From positions 2,914,001 to 2,978,000 of the forward strand of contig NZ_CP078013.2 in NCBI RefSeq assembly GCF_024112395.2: DNA of 64,000 nucleotides, given 5' to 3'. A program made the translations under genes and the position numbers. Shown piece by piece: positions 26,066-34,363 of the stretch (positions are counted from its first letter, which is position 1; the number at the start of each line of letters is the position of its first letter). Under the pieces are notes generated by a model that did not search any database, was not told where the DNA came from, and was given only the letters and a program-made list of their open reading frames with translations. This stretch comes from Pseudomonas pergaminensis (GTDB taxonomy: Bacteria > Pseudomonadota > Gammaproteobacteria > Pseudomonadales > Pseudomonadaceae).

Positions 26066-28306
26066 TTAGAAGCGGCTGGTCACGCTCAGGCCCACGGTGC
26101 GTGGGTCGCCGTAGGTGATCACGTATTGGCCCAGGCCACCGTTTGGCCGGCCATGCACCTGGTAGCGGCGGTCGGTGAGGTTATTGACGAAACCGGTGAC
26201 GCTGAGTTTTTCATCCGGGCTGTACCAGGTCAGGCGACTGTTGGCCAAGGTGTAGTGCGGTTGGCTCAGGTCCTTGTCGGCGCTGCTCTGGCGGTCGGCA
26301 AGGAAGTATTCCTTGTCGCGAAAGCTAACGTCCGCACCGGCCACCAGCTTGCCGCCGATTTCCAATGGGATGGTGTAGTCGCCACCCAGGGACACCACGT
26401 TGCGCGGCGAACGCACGAAGCTGTTGCCGCTGTAGTCACCGGTAACCGCACCGGTGCTGGGGTTGGTGTTCTTGAAATCGGTGTATTCGGTGTCGAGGAA
26501 CGAGATCGCTGCGCGCAGGTGCAGGTAGTCGGTCGGCTGGCCTTCAAGCTCCAGTTCGGCGCCCTTGACCTTGCCCTTGGCGCCATTGGTCAACGCGGTG
26601 GTCAGCACACCGTTGTTGACCGTCAGCAGGTTCACCTGAATGTCGGAATAATCGTAGTAGAAGATGTTCGCGTTGGCGGTCAGGCGATGGTTGAACCACT
26701 CGGATTTCACCCCGAACTCATAGGCATCGAGTTGCTCCGGGTCCACCGTGGTCAACTGCGACAGGCTGGTGGACAGCCCGGTGTTGAACCCGCCCGAACG
26801 GAAGCCATGGGCGTAGCGGAAGAACACACGCACGTTGTCGTTGATACGGTATTCCGGGGTCAGGTCGTAGGTCCAGGCTTCCCAAGTCTTGTCTTCCTGA
26901 CGGTTGCCGTTGGTACCGACGCCGCCCAGCGGGATCAACGGGCCGTTGGCGGTGGCGCGGGTCAGCTGGGTGAGGCTGAGGTCGATGTCTTTCTTTTCCT
27001 GGGTCCAGCGCAGGCCACCGGTGACGCTGAAATTGTCAGTGAAGTCGTAGGTCAGGTTGCCGAACAACGCGTAGCTGTCGGTCTTATGGTCGTAGCTCAG
27101 GTCACGGAAATCCGTGGCGCCGTTGATCTGGTTGGAGCCGGTGCCATTGGGTGTCGGGCCTGGCTGGATGAAGCGCCCGGCAGTGCTGTCCAGGTCTTCG
27201 TGGAAATAGTGAGCACCCGCCAGCCAGCGCAGGGTTTCCTGCTGGGGCGAGGCCAGGCGGATTTCCTGGGAGTACTGGGTGTATTTGTTGTCGGCGGTGG
27301 AGGTGCCGTTGACCTCGTACGGCGTGTAGTCGGCATCGCTGCTGGACTGGCCGCGAATGTAGTCATAGGCACTGATGGACGTCAGCGTGTAGTCGCCCAG
27401 GTGCCAATTGAGGGTCAGCGACGTGCCGTCGTGGTCGAGCTTGGAATCGTCCTTGACGTTCAACGCGATATTACGGCCCAGCGGGCGCTGGTAGCCCACG
27501 TTGTAATAGCGTCCCAGAGTCAGCGCGCCATTGGCGCCATCACCTTTGAACTCGCGGCTGTGGATCTTCCACAGCGCATCCAGGTCGTCGTTGAGCTGGG
27601 CAAAAAACTGCAGGCGCACGGCCTTCTTGTTCACATCGCCGTAGGTGTGATCGTCCACCAGGTTTTTCTGGAAACCATCGCGTTCCTCGGAATACAGCGA
27701 GATTCGCGCCGCGAGTTTTTCATCCACCAGCGCGCCACCCAAGGCGCCGCTGAGGATGCGTTCGTTCTTGCTGCCAAAGCCAATCGTGCCGAAGCCGTCG
27801 GTGTCGAAAGTCGGCTTCTTCGAGATGATATTCACCGCGCCAGCCGTGGTGTTCTTGCCATACAGCGTGCCTTGCGGGCCGCGCAGGATTTCGATGCGCT
27901 CCAGGTCCCAGAGCGGACCGCCACCGGCAATCGGCGCGTTCAGGTACACGTCATCGGCATAGATGCCCACTGGGTAAACCGTGGCGGCGCCGGTATCGCC
28001 GGTGCCCAGGCCACGGATGTACCAGCGCGGGCGGCCGTCGCCGTCAGGGTTCTTGGCCGAGGCGTTGGGAATGAAGGTGGTGATATCGCCCATGTTGCGC
28101 ACGCCATCGGCGACGATATTTGTGCCCTGGACCGCCGAAACCGCCACCGGAACCTCTTGAAGGGTTTGCTCGCGGTGTTGTGCGGTGACGGTCACGGTCT
28201 TGAGTGACGGCTCGGTTTTGCTGGTGTCTTCGTCAGCGGCTTGGGCGCCACCGGCAACCAGCAAAGCGAGCCACAAGCCCTTGGTGATTGGATTGATGTT
28301 ATGCAT
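26066..28306 (-). CDS. TonB-dependent outer-membrane receptor (second in cluster)
   Basis: A 746-residue receptor with signal peptide MHNINPITKGLWLALLVAGGAQA, TonB-box-like KTVTVTAQ, plug domain (WDLERIEILRGPQGTLYGKNTTAGAVNIISKKP) and a barrel ending in VTSRF. The plug motif places it in the broad receptor family often linked to organic substrates rather than classical siderophores. ATG 28306 is behind a sigma54 promoter (28347-28361) and enhancer copy B, so this receptor and the next one are probably induced on sulfur limitation. No STN domain. Confidence 0.92.
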   Translation of the reverse strand: MHNINPITKGLWLALLVAGGAQAADEDTSKTEPSLKTVTVTAQHREQTLQEVPVAVSAVQGTNIVADGVRNMGDITTFIPNASAKNPDGDGRPRWYIRGLGTGDTGAATVYPVGIYADDVYLNAPIAGGGPLWDLERIEILRGPQGTLYGKNTTAGAVNIISKKPTFDTDGFGTIGFGSKNERILSGALGGALVDEKLAARISLYSEERDGFQKNLVDDHTYGDVNKKAVRLQFFAQLNDDLDALWKIHSREFKGDGANGALTLGRYYNVGYQRPLGRNIALNVKDDSKLDHDGTSLTLNWHLGDYTLTSISAYDYIRGQSSSDADYTPYEVNGTSTADNKYTQYSQEIRLASPQQETLRWLAGAHYFHEDLDSTAGRFIQPGPTPNGTGSNQINGATDFRDLSYDHKTDSYALFGNLTYDFTDNFSVTGGLRWTQEKKDIDLSLTQLTRATANGPLIPLGGVGTNGNRQEDKTWEAWTYDLTPEYRINDNVRVFFRYAHGFRSGGFNTGLSTSLSQLTTVDPEQLDAYEFGVKSEWFNHRLTANANIFYYDYSDIQVNLLTVNNGVLTTALTNGAKGKVKGAELELEGQPTDYLHLRAAISFLDTEYTDFKNTNPSTGAVTGDYSGNSFVRSPRNVVSLGGDYTIPLEIGGKLVAGADVSFRDKEYFLADRQSSADKDLSQPHYTLANSRLTWYSPDEKLSVTGFVNNLTDRRYQVHGRPNGGLGQYVITYGDPRTVGLSVTSRF

Positions 28307-28346
28307 TGCAGTCTCCCCCGGAAAATGTGTCCTTGAAGGCGGTAGA

Positions 28347-28361
28347 GCAGAGATCGTGCCA
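28347..28361 (-). promoter_or_regulatory. sigma54 promoter of the TonB-receptor genes
   Basis: The minus strand reads TGGCACGATCTCTGC: TGGCAC-N5-CTGC with the invariant GG and GC at correct spacing. It is 41 bp upstream of the receptor ATG. The enhancer palindrome is about 138 bp upstream. Confidence 0.8.
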
Positions 28362-28498
28362 ACGGGATTTCAGGGTTGATACAAGCTTGCAAGCCATTGA
28401 AACTAAATGATTTTAAAATACGCTGTGGCGAAAATAACCCGCCGACAAAAGGCCTTTGAACAGGCCTGTGGAGCAATCAGCAAAAAGTGCTTGGAGGG

Positions 28499-28514
28499 TG
28501 CTGCTGGAGCAGCA
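28499..28514. promoter_or_regulatory. SfnR-type enhancer palindrome, copy B
   Basis: A perfect TGCTGCT-GG-AGCAGCA in the 322-bp gap between the receptor gene and the DszB-like gene. This gap also holds the sigma54 promoter and a REP pair; I see nothing else in it. Confidence 0.75.
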
Positions 28515-28539
28515 GGGGAGGTGTTGCCTGGCCAACATG

Positions 28540-28607
28540 GCAGGCACCCGGCTGGCCGGCGTTGGCGGTCTCGAAAACGCCATCGCCGGCCAGCCGGGCT
28601 CCTACAA
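28540..28607. repeat. REP inverted pair
   Basis: Facing REP halves (CAGGCACCCGGCTGGCCGGCG and complement ending GGGCTCCTACAA) follow the 3' end of a DszB-like gene. Confidence 0.8.
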
Positions 28608-28628
28608 GGGGGGTGTGTGATGCCAGGG

Positions 28629-29687
28629 TTAAACGGCAACGCGGGAGGTGGAGCCGATGACTTTTTCCAGCACGCTGAAGTCGATCCAGTCGCGTACATC
28701 GAAGCGTCGGGGGATGAAGTGCCAGCGGAACAGGAAGTCGGTGAAATCCTGCAGTGCATCAATCGAGCGTGAGTCGAGGGTGGTGCGCAGACGCCTGTGG
28801 GCATCTTCGCCATACGCCGCCGTGACCCAGTACTCGCTGGTATTGAGTTCCTTGGCGAGGAAGCGCCGGGTCTCGTCCGGGTTGGCCCAGGCCCATTGCT
28901 CGGTGCGCAGCACGGTGTCGACGATCTTCACGCTGGCGTCGAAATGCTCCGTCAGCAGGTGGGTGTCCACCGTGAGGGTGCGCGGCGTGCCATTGTTGGA
29001 GCGGATCAGCGGGTCCGGGTGGGAGCCGGTGTCGACCACCACATGCAGGCCGAACTCGTTGGCCAGGTGCACGGCATGCGCACCCTTGAGGAAGATCGCG
29101 TCGATGTCGCCGCGCAACAGGCCGATCAGTTCGTTGTTGCGCCGGCTGAAACGGCTCACGCCCAGGCTGACCTCCGGGCCATACACGTAGGAGGTCTGGT
29201 TGTCGCTGTAGGTGCCGCCGTAGGGGTAGTCCACCAGTTCCACATCGGCGACTTCCAGGCCTTCGAGCTTGAGCGCGTTTTCCAGCCCGCGCAGGGCCTG
29301 GGCGCGGGTGAAGTCGATCTGCACGTTGGCCCATTTCGGCAGGCCGAAGCGCCGGTTTTTCAGGTCGCGCACGCTCTTCACACCGCTTTCGGCGGTGGTC
29401 AGGATCAGTTGCACTTCATCGCTCCACGACAGCCCCAGCACGCGGGTTTCGACACCGCTGGCATAGGCCCAGATTGCCGGGATATTGCCGCCGTGGCGCA
29501 CCGAATTCTGCAGGTGATGGTCATAGTGGGCTTCGCGTACTTCCCGCTCGGTGGATTCGCGCAGCGATTGGATATTGGTGCCGTAAGGCAGGAAGGCTTC
29601 GGCCAGTCGCCCGGATTGCACCGCGATGCCAAGCCCGGTGGGGACCGGGCTGTGGGTGTACCAGAGAGTATCGAGTGGTTTGCTCAT
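28629..29687 (-). CDS. DszB-like protein with Ser in place of the catalytic Cys (annotators may call it an ABC solute-binding protein)
   Basis: A 352-residue protein with no signal peptide (MSKPLDTLWYTHSPVPTG), hence cytosolic. It aligns by eye with the sulfinate desulfinase DszB. The CPVP motif that carries DszB Cys27 reads THSPVP here (S13). The DszB His60 and Arg70 pair, ten residues apart, is kept as H54 and R64 in HYDHHLQNSVRHGGNIP. The fold is that of periplasmic binding proteins, which explains the likely mislabelling. With Ser13 it may be non-catalytic, a binder or a partner of the next-door paralogue, or use Ser differently. It lies 107 bp downstream of that paralogue and is probably co-transcribed with it and the SsuD-like monooxygenase. 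Confidence 0.75.
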   Translation of the reverse strand: MSKPLDTLWYTHSPVPTGLGIAVQSGRLAEAFLPYGTNIQSLRESTEREVREAHYDHHLQNSVRHGGNIPAIWAYASGVETRVLGLSWSDEVQLILTTAESGVKSVRDLKNRRFGLPKWANVQIDFTRAQALRGLENALKLEGLEVADVELVDYPYGGTYSDNQTSYVYGPEVSLGVSRFSRRNNELIGLLRGDIDAIFLKGAHAVHLANEFGLHVVVDTGSHPDPLIRSNNGTPRTLTVDTHLLTEHFDASVKIVDTVLRTEQWAWANPDETRRFLAKELNTSEYWVTAAYGEDAHRRLRTTLDSRSIDALQDFTDFLFRWHFIPRRFDVRDWIDFSVLEKVIGSTSRVAV

Positions 29688-29717
29688 AAAATTCTTCGTT
29701 CAAATCCATGAAGCCGT

Positions 29718-29787
29718 CTGTAGGCGCCCGGCGTGCCGGCGATGGCGGTCTTGAACACGCTATCGCCGGCACGCCGGCTCCGACAGG
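29718..29787. repeat. REP inverted pair
   Basis: Facing REP halves (TAGGCGCCCGGCGTGCCGGCG and complement ending GCCGGCTCCGACAG) separate the two DszB-like genes within one operon. Confidence 0.75.
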
Positions 29788-29794
29788 GGGCGGG

Positions 29795-30844
29795 TTAGCC
29801 GGCGAGTGCGGTCTTGTTGTCGAGCAGCGCATTCAGCGGCCGTGCATCGATCCATTCGCGCACATCGAAGGTTTGCGGGATAAAGCGCCAGCGGTGCAGG
29901 AAGTCGGTGAAGTCCTGCAATGCCACGATCGCCTGTTCATCCAGTTCGGTACGCAGGCGCAGGTGTGCATCGTCGCCATAGGCGGCGGTCACCCAGTATT
30001 CGCTGCTGTTGGTTTCCCGGGCCAGGTAGCGGCGGGTGTCTTCCGGGTGGGTGTGGGCCCATTGCTCGGCGCGCAGCACTGAATCGAGGATGCCGGTGGC
30101 CACGTCGAAATGCTTGTCCAGCAGGTTCAGGTCCACTGCCAGTGTGCGCGGCGTGCCATTGTTGCTGCGGATCAGCGGGTCGGGGTGAGCGCCGGTGTCG
30201 ATCACCGTGTGCAGGCCGAAATCATGGGCGTGCTGCGCCGCGCTGGCGCCCTTGAGGAAGATCGCATCGACTTCGCCGCGCAGCAGGCCGATCAGCTCCA
30301 GGTTGCGTTCAGTCACCTGTGCATTGACCGGTGTGCCGGCCACATTGCGCACCGCGCTGTCGCTGAAGGTGCCGCCATAGCTGAAGTTCTTGAGTTTCAC
30401 ATCGCCCACTTTCAAGCCTTCCAGCGACAGCGCATTCTCCAGGCCGCGCAAAGCCTGGGCGCGGGTGAAATCGATCTGCGCGCCGGCCCAGTCCGGCAGG
30501 CCGAAGGTACGGCCCTTCAGGTCCTTGACGGTCCTGATGCCGCTGTCCTGGCGGGTCAGGATCAGTTGCACTTCATCCGCCCAGGACAGGCCGATCACGC
30601 GGGTTTCACGGCCCTGGGCGCGGGCCCAGATCGCCGGGATATTGCCGCCATGGCGCACGGAGTTCTGCAGGGTGTGGTCGAAGTGCGACTCGCGCACCGC
30701 CTTGTCATTCGATTCGCGCAGCGACTGCACCTCGGTACCCAGGGCACCGACGGTGTCTTGCAGCCAGCCTTTCTGCACGGCAATGCCCAGGCCAGTGGGA
30801 ACGGGGCAGCGGGTGTACCAGAGCGTGTCGAGAGGTTGTGTCAT
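29795..30844 (-). CDS. DszB-like desulfinase candidate with intact Cys/His/Arg
   Basis: A 349-residue cytosolic protein (MTQPLDTLWYTRCPVPTGLG, no signal peptide). The three DszB active-site residues have counterparts: Cys13 in TRCPVP, His54 in SHFDH and Arg64 in VRHGGNIP, with the DszB His-to-Arg spacing of ten. DszB cleaves the C-S bond of 2'-hydroxybiphenyl-2-sulfinate to give sulfite. ATG 30844 has GGGGAG upstream. It is 19 bp downstream of an SsuD-like flavin monooxygenase and shares its sigma54 promoter. I infer a desulfinase or desulfonation-coupled enzyme for another aryl or alkyl sulfinate. The alternative is a cytosolic binding protein. Confidence 0.75.
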   Translation of the reverse strand: MTQPLDTLWYTRCPVPTGLGIAVQKGWLQDTVGALGTEVQSLRESNDKAVRESHFDHTLQNSVRHGGNIPAIWARAQGRETRVIGLSWADEVQLILTRQDSGIRTVKDLKGRTFGLPDWAGAQIDFTRAQALRGLENALSLEGLKVGDVKLKNFSYGGTFSDSAVRNVAGTPVNAQVTERNLELIGLLRGEVDAIFLKGASAAQHAHDFGLHTVIDTGAHPDPLIRSNNGTPRTLAVDLNLLDKHFDVATGILDSVLRAEQWAHTHPEDTRRYLARETNSSEYWVTAAYGDDAHLRLRTELDEQAIVALQDFTDFLHRWRFIPQTFDVREWIDARPLNALLDNKTALAG

Positions 30845-30863
30845 CAAGGAGTCTCCCCAGCAG

Positions 30864-32015
30864 TCAGGCGCTGGCTTTCAAGGGTTGGATCGCCGGGCGT
30901 TGGTGCACCAGCGGCAAGACTTCCTGGCCAATGCGCAGGGCTTCTTCCAGGTGCGGGTTACCGGCGAGGATAAAGGTCGAGAAACCAGCGTCGCGGTATT
31001 CCACCAGGCGCTCGGCGATGTTTTCGTGGCTGCCCACCAGGCCGACGGTCGGACCCGGCTTGGCCTTGGCAAAACCGGCCCACAGGTTGGGGCCGATGAT
31101 CAGGTCATCAAAGCGGTCGACGTTCTGGTGATAAGCGGTTTGCCGCGCAGCCCCCACTGAATCCGAGCCATTGGTAAAACCCTTGGCGACCGCGCTGGTC
31201 TTGCCGTCGAGTTTGTCGAACTGGCGACGCAGGTCTTTCCAGGCCAGCTCTTCGGTCTCGCGGGCGAACAGGTCGACGCGCAGTCCGAAGCGCACGGTGC
31301 GGCCTTGCTTGTCAGCCAGTTCGCGTACCCGGTCGATATGCGGCTTGAGCTTGTCGATGGGTTCGGCCCAATTCAGGTACACATCGGCATGCCGGGCGGC
31401 CACGCCCAGGGCGGCCTCGGAGAAACCGGAGAAATACACGCCGGGCTTGCGCTCATTGTGCAGGCCGACGGGCAGGGCACCGTTTTCCAGTTGGTAGATA
31501 TCGCCGTCGTAGGAGAATTTTTCGTTTTCCCAGAGGCCCTGGATGATGTCGAGGAACTCGCCGGTGCGCTTGTAGCGCAGGTCATGTTCGAGAAAGTCGC
31601 CATTGGCGCGTTGGCTGGCGGGGTTGCCGCCGGTGATGATGTTCCACTCCAGGCGGCCACGGCTGAGGTTCTGCAGGATCGCGGCCTGTTGTGCGGCGTA
31701 GGCGGGCAGGGTCCAGGTGGCCTGGAAGGCGATCAGGAACTTGATGCGCCGGGTTTCCCGGGCGAGCGCGGCGGCGGCGATCCACGGCTCGGGGCCGGTG
31801 GGCAGCAGGGCGCCTTCGAAACCGGCGAGTTCGGCGGCCTTGGCGACTTGGGCGATGTAATCGATGTAGGTGAAGTCGTCGGGTTCACCGTTGGGCAGGC
31901 GACCTGGGGCGATGTGGCCGGGGCGGTAGTTGGGGTTGCCGCGGTTGTGTTTGTCGGTGGTCAGCTGCGGGCCGTCGGTGCCCAGGGGTAGGCGCCAGAA
32001 GAATTCAGTGCTCAT
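30864..32015 (-). CDS. SsuD-like FMNH2-dependent sulfonate monooxygenase (LLM class)
   Basis: A 383-residue luciferase-like TIM-barrel monooxygenase. It shares with alkanesulfonate monooxygenase SsuD the segments LLPTGPEPWIAAA, LEWNIITGGNPASQRANGDFLEHDLRY, DSVGAARQTAYH and NLWAGFAKAKPGPTVGLVGSHENIAERLVEY. It would use reduced flavin from a separate reductase and O2 to cleave a C-S bond, releasing sulfite and an aldehyde. ATG 32015 has AGGAG upstream. First gene of the operon with the two DszB-like genes, behind a sigma54 promoter at 32071-32085 and enhancer copy C. Confidence 0.88.
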   Translation of the reverse strand: MSTEFFWRLPLGTDGPQLTTDKHNRGNPNYRPGHIAPGRLPNGEPDDFTYIDYIAQVAKAAELAGFEGALLPTGPEPWIAAAALARETRRIKFLIAFQATWTLPAYAAQQAAILQNLSRGRLEWNIITGGNPASQRANGDFLEHDLRYKRTGEFLDIIQGLWENEKFSYDGDIYQLENGALPVGLHNERKPGVYFSGFSEAALGVAARHADVYLNWAEPIDKLKPHIDRVRELADKQGRTVRFGLRVDLFARETEELAWKDLRRQFDKLDGKTSAVAKGFTNGSDSVGAARQTAYHQNVDRFDDLIIGPNLWAGFAKAKPGPTVGLVGSHENIAERLVEYRDAGFSTFILAGNPHLEEALRIGQEVLPLVHQRPAIQPLKASA

Positions 32016-32070
32016 GGGTGCTCCTGATTTGAGTCGTGCAGGGGGCTTGGACCTGATTGAAGGGATGCGT

Positions 32071-32085
32071 GCAACGGGCATGCCA
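32071..32085 (-). promoter_or_regulatory. sigma54 promoter of the SsuD-like/DszB-like operon
   Basis: The minus strand reads TGGCATGCCCGTTGC: TGGCAT-N5-TTGC, one change from the ideal, with GG and GC correctly spaced. It lies 56 bp upstream of the monooxygenase ATG and about 54 bp downstream of enhancer copy C. Confidence 0.8.
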
Positions 32086-32137
32086 TTGGGGTTGGGGGCA
32101 ATGGTTGCAGGGGGTTGGTGGTGGTTCTGGAGGGAGG

Positions 32138-32155
32138 GTGCTGCTGTAGCAGCAC
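32138..32155. promoter_or_regulatory. SfnR-type enhancer palindrome, copy C
   Basis: GTGCTGCT-GT-AGCAGCAC, a perfect 8-bp inverted repeat with the same core as copies A, B and E. The 503-bp gap 32016-32518 holds this site, the sigma54 promoter and the repeat element at 32198-32498. Confidence 0.75.
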
Positions 32156-32197
32156 CTTTGCAGCAGTGGGTGTTTGGGGGGCAGCAGGGGGTGGGGC

Positions 32198-32498
32198 ACA
32201 TATCCGTTATCTGGGTAACGGCGGGTATGGGTTCCGCCCAGCGTGTTTAACGGGGCGCCTACGATCAAAAGTGAGTGGTTGGATCAAAGGCAGATACGTG
32301 TAGGAGCTGGCTTGCCGGCGATGCAGGCGACTCGGTACAGCAGGCTCACCCAGGTGATGCCATCGCCGGCAAGCCGGCTCCTACAGGTTGACCGAGATCG
32401 GCTTTCAATATCGGTCGGCTACTAGGCCGCCCCGTTAAACACGCTGGCCGGGGTGAGAGCGGAACCATAAGACGCCATCACCAAAAAAACGGATATGT
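32198..32498. mobile_element. MITE-like element with long imperfect terminal inverted repeats and an internal REP pair
   Basis: The left end starts ACATATCCGTT and the right end finishes AACGGATATGT. Inside both arms are matching GGTTCCGC/GCGGAACC blocks and a perfect 17-bp pair, GCGTGTTTAACGGGGCG at 32241-32257 with its complement at 32428-32444. There is no coding capacity. A REP pair (32299-32386) sits at the centre. It looks like a non-autonomous transposon, or two opposed copies of a genomic repeat. Confidence 0.65.
32299..32386. repeat. REP inverted pair inside the MITE-like element
   Basis: Facing halves GTAGGAGCTGGCTTGCCGGCG and complement ending GCCGGCTCCTAC. Confidence 0.8.
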
Positions 32499-32518
32499 AC
32501 TCCAATCCACCCCATCAC

Positions 32519-34363
32519 CTAAAGAACCACCACATCCCCCTCACGTACATGGGCACTGCGCAAATACGTCTGATACAACGCCGCATACGCACCCCCCTGA
32601 GCAATAAGCCCCGCATGCGGCCCAAGCTCCACCACCTGACCATGCCTGACCACCGCAATCCGATCCGCATCGCGAATCGTCGCCAATCGATGCGCGATGA
32701 TGATCGCCGTCCGCCCCTCGCACAGCCGTCGCAGCGCCCGCTGAATCCGGCGCTCGGTATGAATATCCACCGCCGATGTCGCCTCATCCAGCACCAGCAC
32801 CGCCGGGTCCGCCAGGTACGCCCGCACCAGGCACACCAGTTGCCGCTGGCCGTGGCTCAAATGCGCCCCCAAAGGACCGACTTCGGTGCAGTACTGATGG
32901 GGCAAACGCTCCAGCACTTCATCCGCACCCAACTCACGGGCAGCGGCGATCAAGGTCGCGTCGTCGGCCAACGGCGCGGCCAGGCGCAGGTTGTCGAGGA
33001 TGCTGCCGCTGAACAGCACGTTGTCCTGCAACACCACGCCAACATGGCGGCGCAGGGTGTGCTGGGCCAGGTCGCGCACGTCGATGCCGTCAAGTCGCAC
33101 CGCGCCGGACTGGGCTTCGTAGAAGCGCGTGAGCAACTGCACCAGGGTGCTTTTGCCATGGCCAGAGGGCCCGACAATCGCCAGCACTTCTCCCGCCGGA
33201 ATATGCAGATTGAGGCCGTTGATAACCGGCGCTTGCCCGTAGCTGAAGCCCACGTGGTCAAAATGCACCTCGCCCCGTGCACGTTCCAAGAGACGTGGCT
33301 GGGGACGGTCGATAATCTGCGGGGTGGTATCGAGCAGCAGGAAAATCCGCTGCGCCGACGCCGAGCCGGTGGCGTAGCACTCGAACAGGTCCGACAGTTC
33401 CTGCAACGGCCCCAGGAACAGAAACACATAGAACAGGCTTTCCGCGACCTGGCCGACACTCACTTCGCCCGCTGCCAGCCCGTACGCGCCCACCAGTAGC
33501 AACACTGCAATCCCCGCCGAGCTGAGCAGTGCCGTGAACGGGGCAAACCACGACGAGCGCAGGCTGCCGCGAATCAGCGCCTGGTTGAAGTCATCCAGCA
33601 GCACGCGATAACGCCGCAGGTTCGGTGCTTCCTGGGCGCACTGTTGCAGCAGGCGCGCGCCGCTGACGCTTTCCACCAGGTGGGCGGTAAAGCGACTGCG
33701 GTTTTCCGCGACCTTGGCCCAGTTGCGCTGGGAGATACGCTTGAAGCTCCAGGTGGCGAGCACCAGCAGCGGCACTGTTGCTACCAGGCTCAAGAAGAAC
33801 CGTGGATCGATGCGCCACAGCATCACGGCGGCCAGGCCGCAGCGCAGCAGGGCGCCGAGCAGTTCCGGTGGGCCCTGGATCACCAGCGGTTCCAGTGCGT
33901 CAACGTCGCGGTCGACCCGGGAAATGATGCGCCCGGCGCGGGTCTGGTCGAAGTAGCCCACGCTCAGGCTTTGCACATGGGCGAACACCTGCACGCGCAG
34001 GGCGTTCAGCACGCGGATCGCCGCGCCGCCTGCCACGAATTGCGAAACGCCGGCCAGCAGGAAGCGCACCAGCCAACTCGCTGCGAGGCCGAGGCCCAGC
34101 CACAGCACCAGGCGCTCGTCCAGCAGCCAGTGGTCGGCCTGTTGAATCAGCCCCCGATCCAGCAGCTCACGCACGAACCACGGCCGCAGGAACACGGTAA
34201 AGACCAGCAGGATTTCGATGCCGATCACCGCCACAATCTGCCGACGGATTGGCCGTAGCAAGGGCAGCAGCCGCTTGAACATGCTGCGGTCCAGGGCTTT
34301 CTTGGCCAGCATTTCTTCGATTTCGATATCGCTCAAGGCTTTGCCTGGCAGTGGGTTAGCCAT
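32519..34363 (-). CDS. ABC exporter half-transporter A (partner with catalytic Walker B)
   Basis: A 614-residue type IV ABC exporter: six membrane helices in residues about 45-320, then a nucleotide-binding domain. Walker A is GPSGHGKSTL and Walker B is VLVLDEATSAVD with the catalytic Glu. The H-loop His is present (IIIAHRLATI), but the signature is LSHGQ instead of LSGGQ. Paired with subunit B this gives one normal site and one degenerate site. ATG 34363 overlaps the end of the B gene by 8 bp, so the two are translated together. Substrate unknown; the sulfur context suggests export of a desulfurised product or a toxic intermediate. Confidence 0.92.
   Translation of the reverse strand: MANPLPGKALSDIEIEEMLAKKALDRSMFKRLLPLLRPIRRQIVAVIGIEILLVFTVFLRPWFVRELLDRGLIQQADHWLLDERLVLWLGLGLAASWLVRFLLAGVSQFVAGGAAIRVLNALRVQVFAHVQSLSVGYFDQTRAGRIISRVDRDVDALEPLVIQGPPELLGALLRCGLAAVMLWRIDPRFFLSLVATVPLLVLATWSFKRISQRNWAKVAENRSRFTAHLVESVSGARLLQQCAQEAPNLRRYRVLLDDFNQALIRGSLRSSWFAPFTALLSSAGIAVLLLVGAYGLAAGEVSVGQVAESLFYVFLFLGPLQELSDLFECYATGSASAQRIFLLLDTTPQIIDRPQPRLLERARGEVHFDHVGFSYGQAPVINGLNLHIPAGEVLAIVGPSGHGKSTLVQLLTRFYEAQSGAVRLDGIDVRDLAQHTLRRHVGVVLQDNVLFSGSILDNLRLAAPLADDATLIAAARELGADEVLERLPHQYCTEVGPLGAHLSHGQRQLVCLVRAYLADPAVLVLDEATSAVDIHTERRIQRALRRLCEGRTAIIIAHRLATIRDADRIAVVRHGQVVELGPHAGLIAQGGAYAALYQTYLRSAHVREGDVVVL

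Noticed and set aside
26126..28207. A 693-codon plus-strand frame opposite the second TonB receptor
   Set aside because: Antisense shadow; the receptor on the minus strand has signal peptide, plug and barrel motifs.
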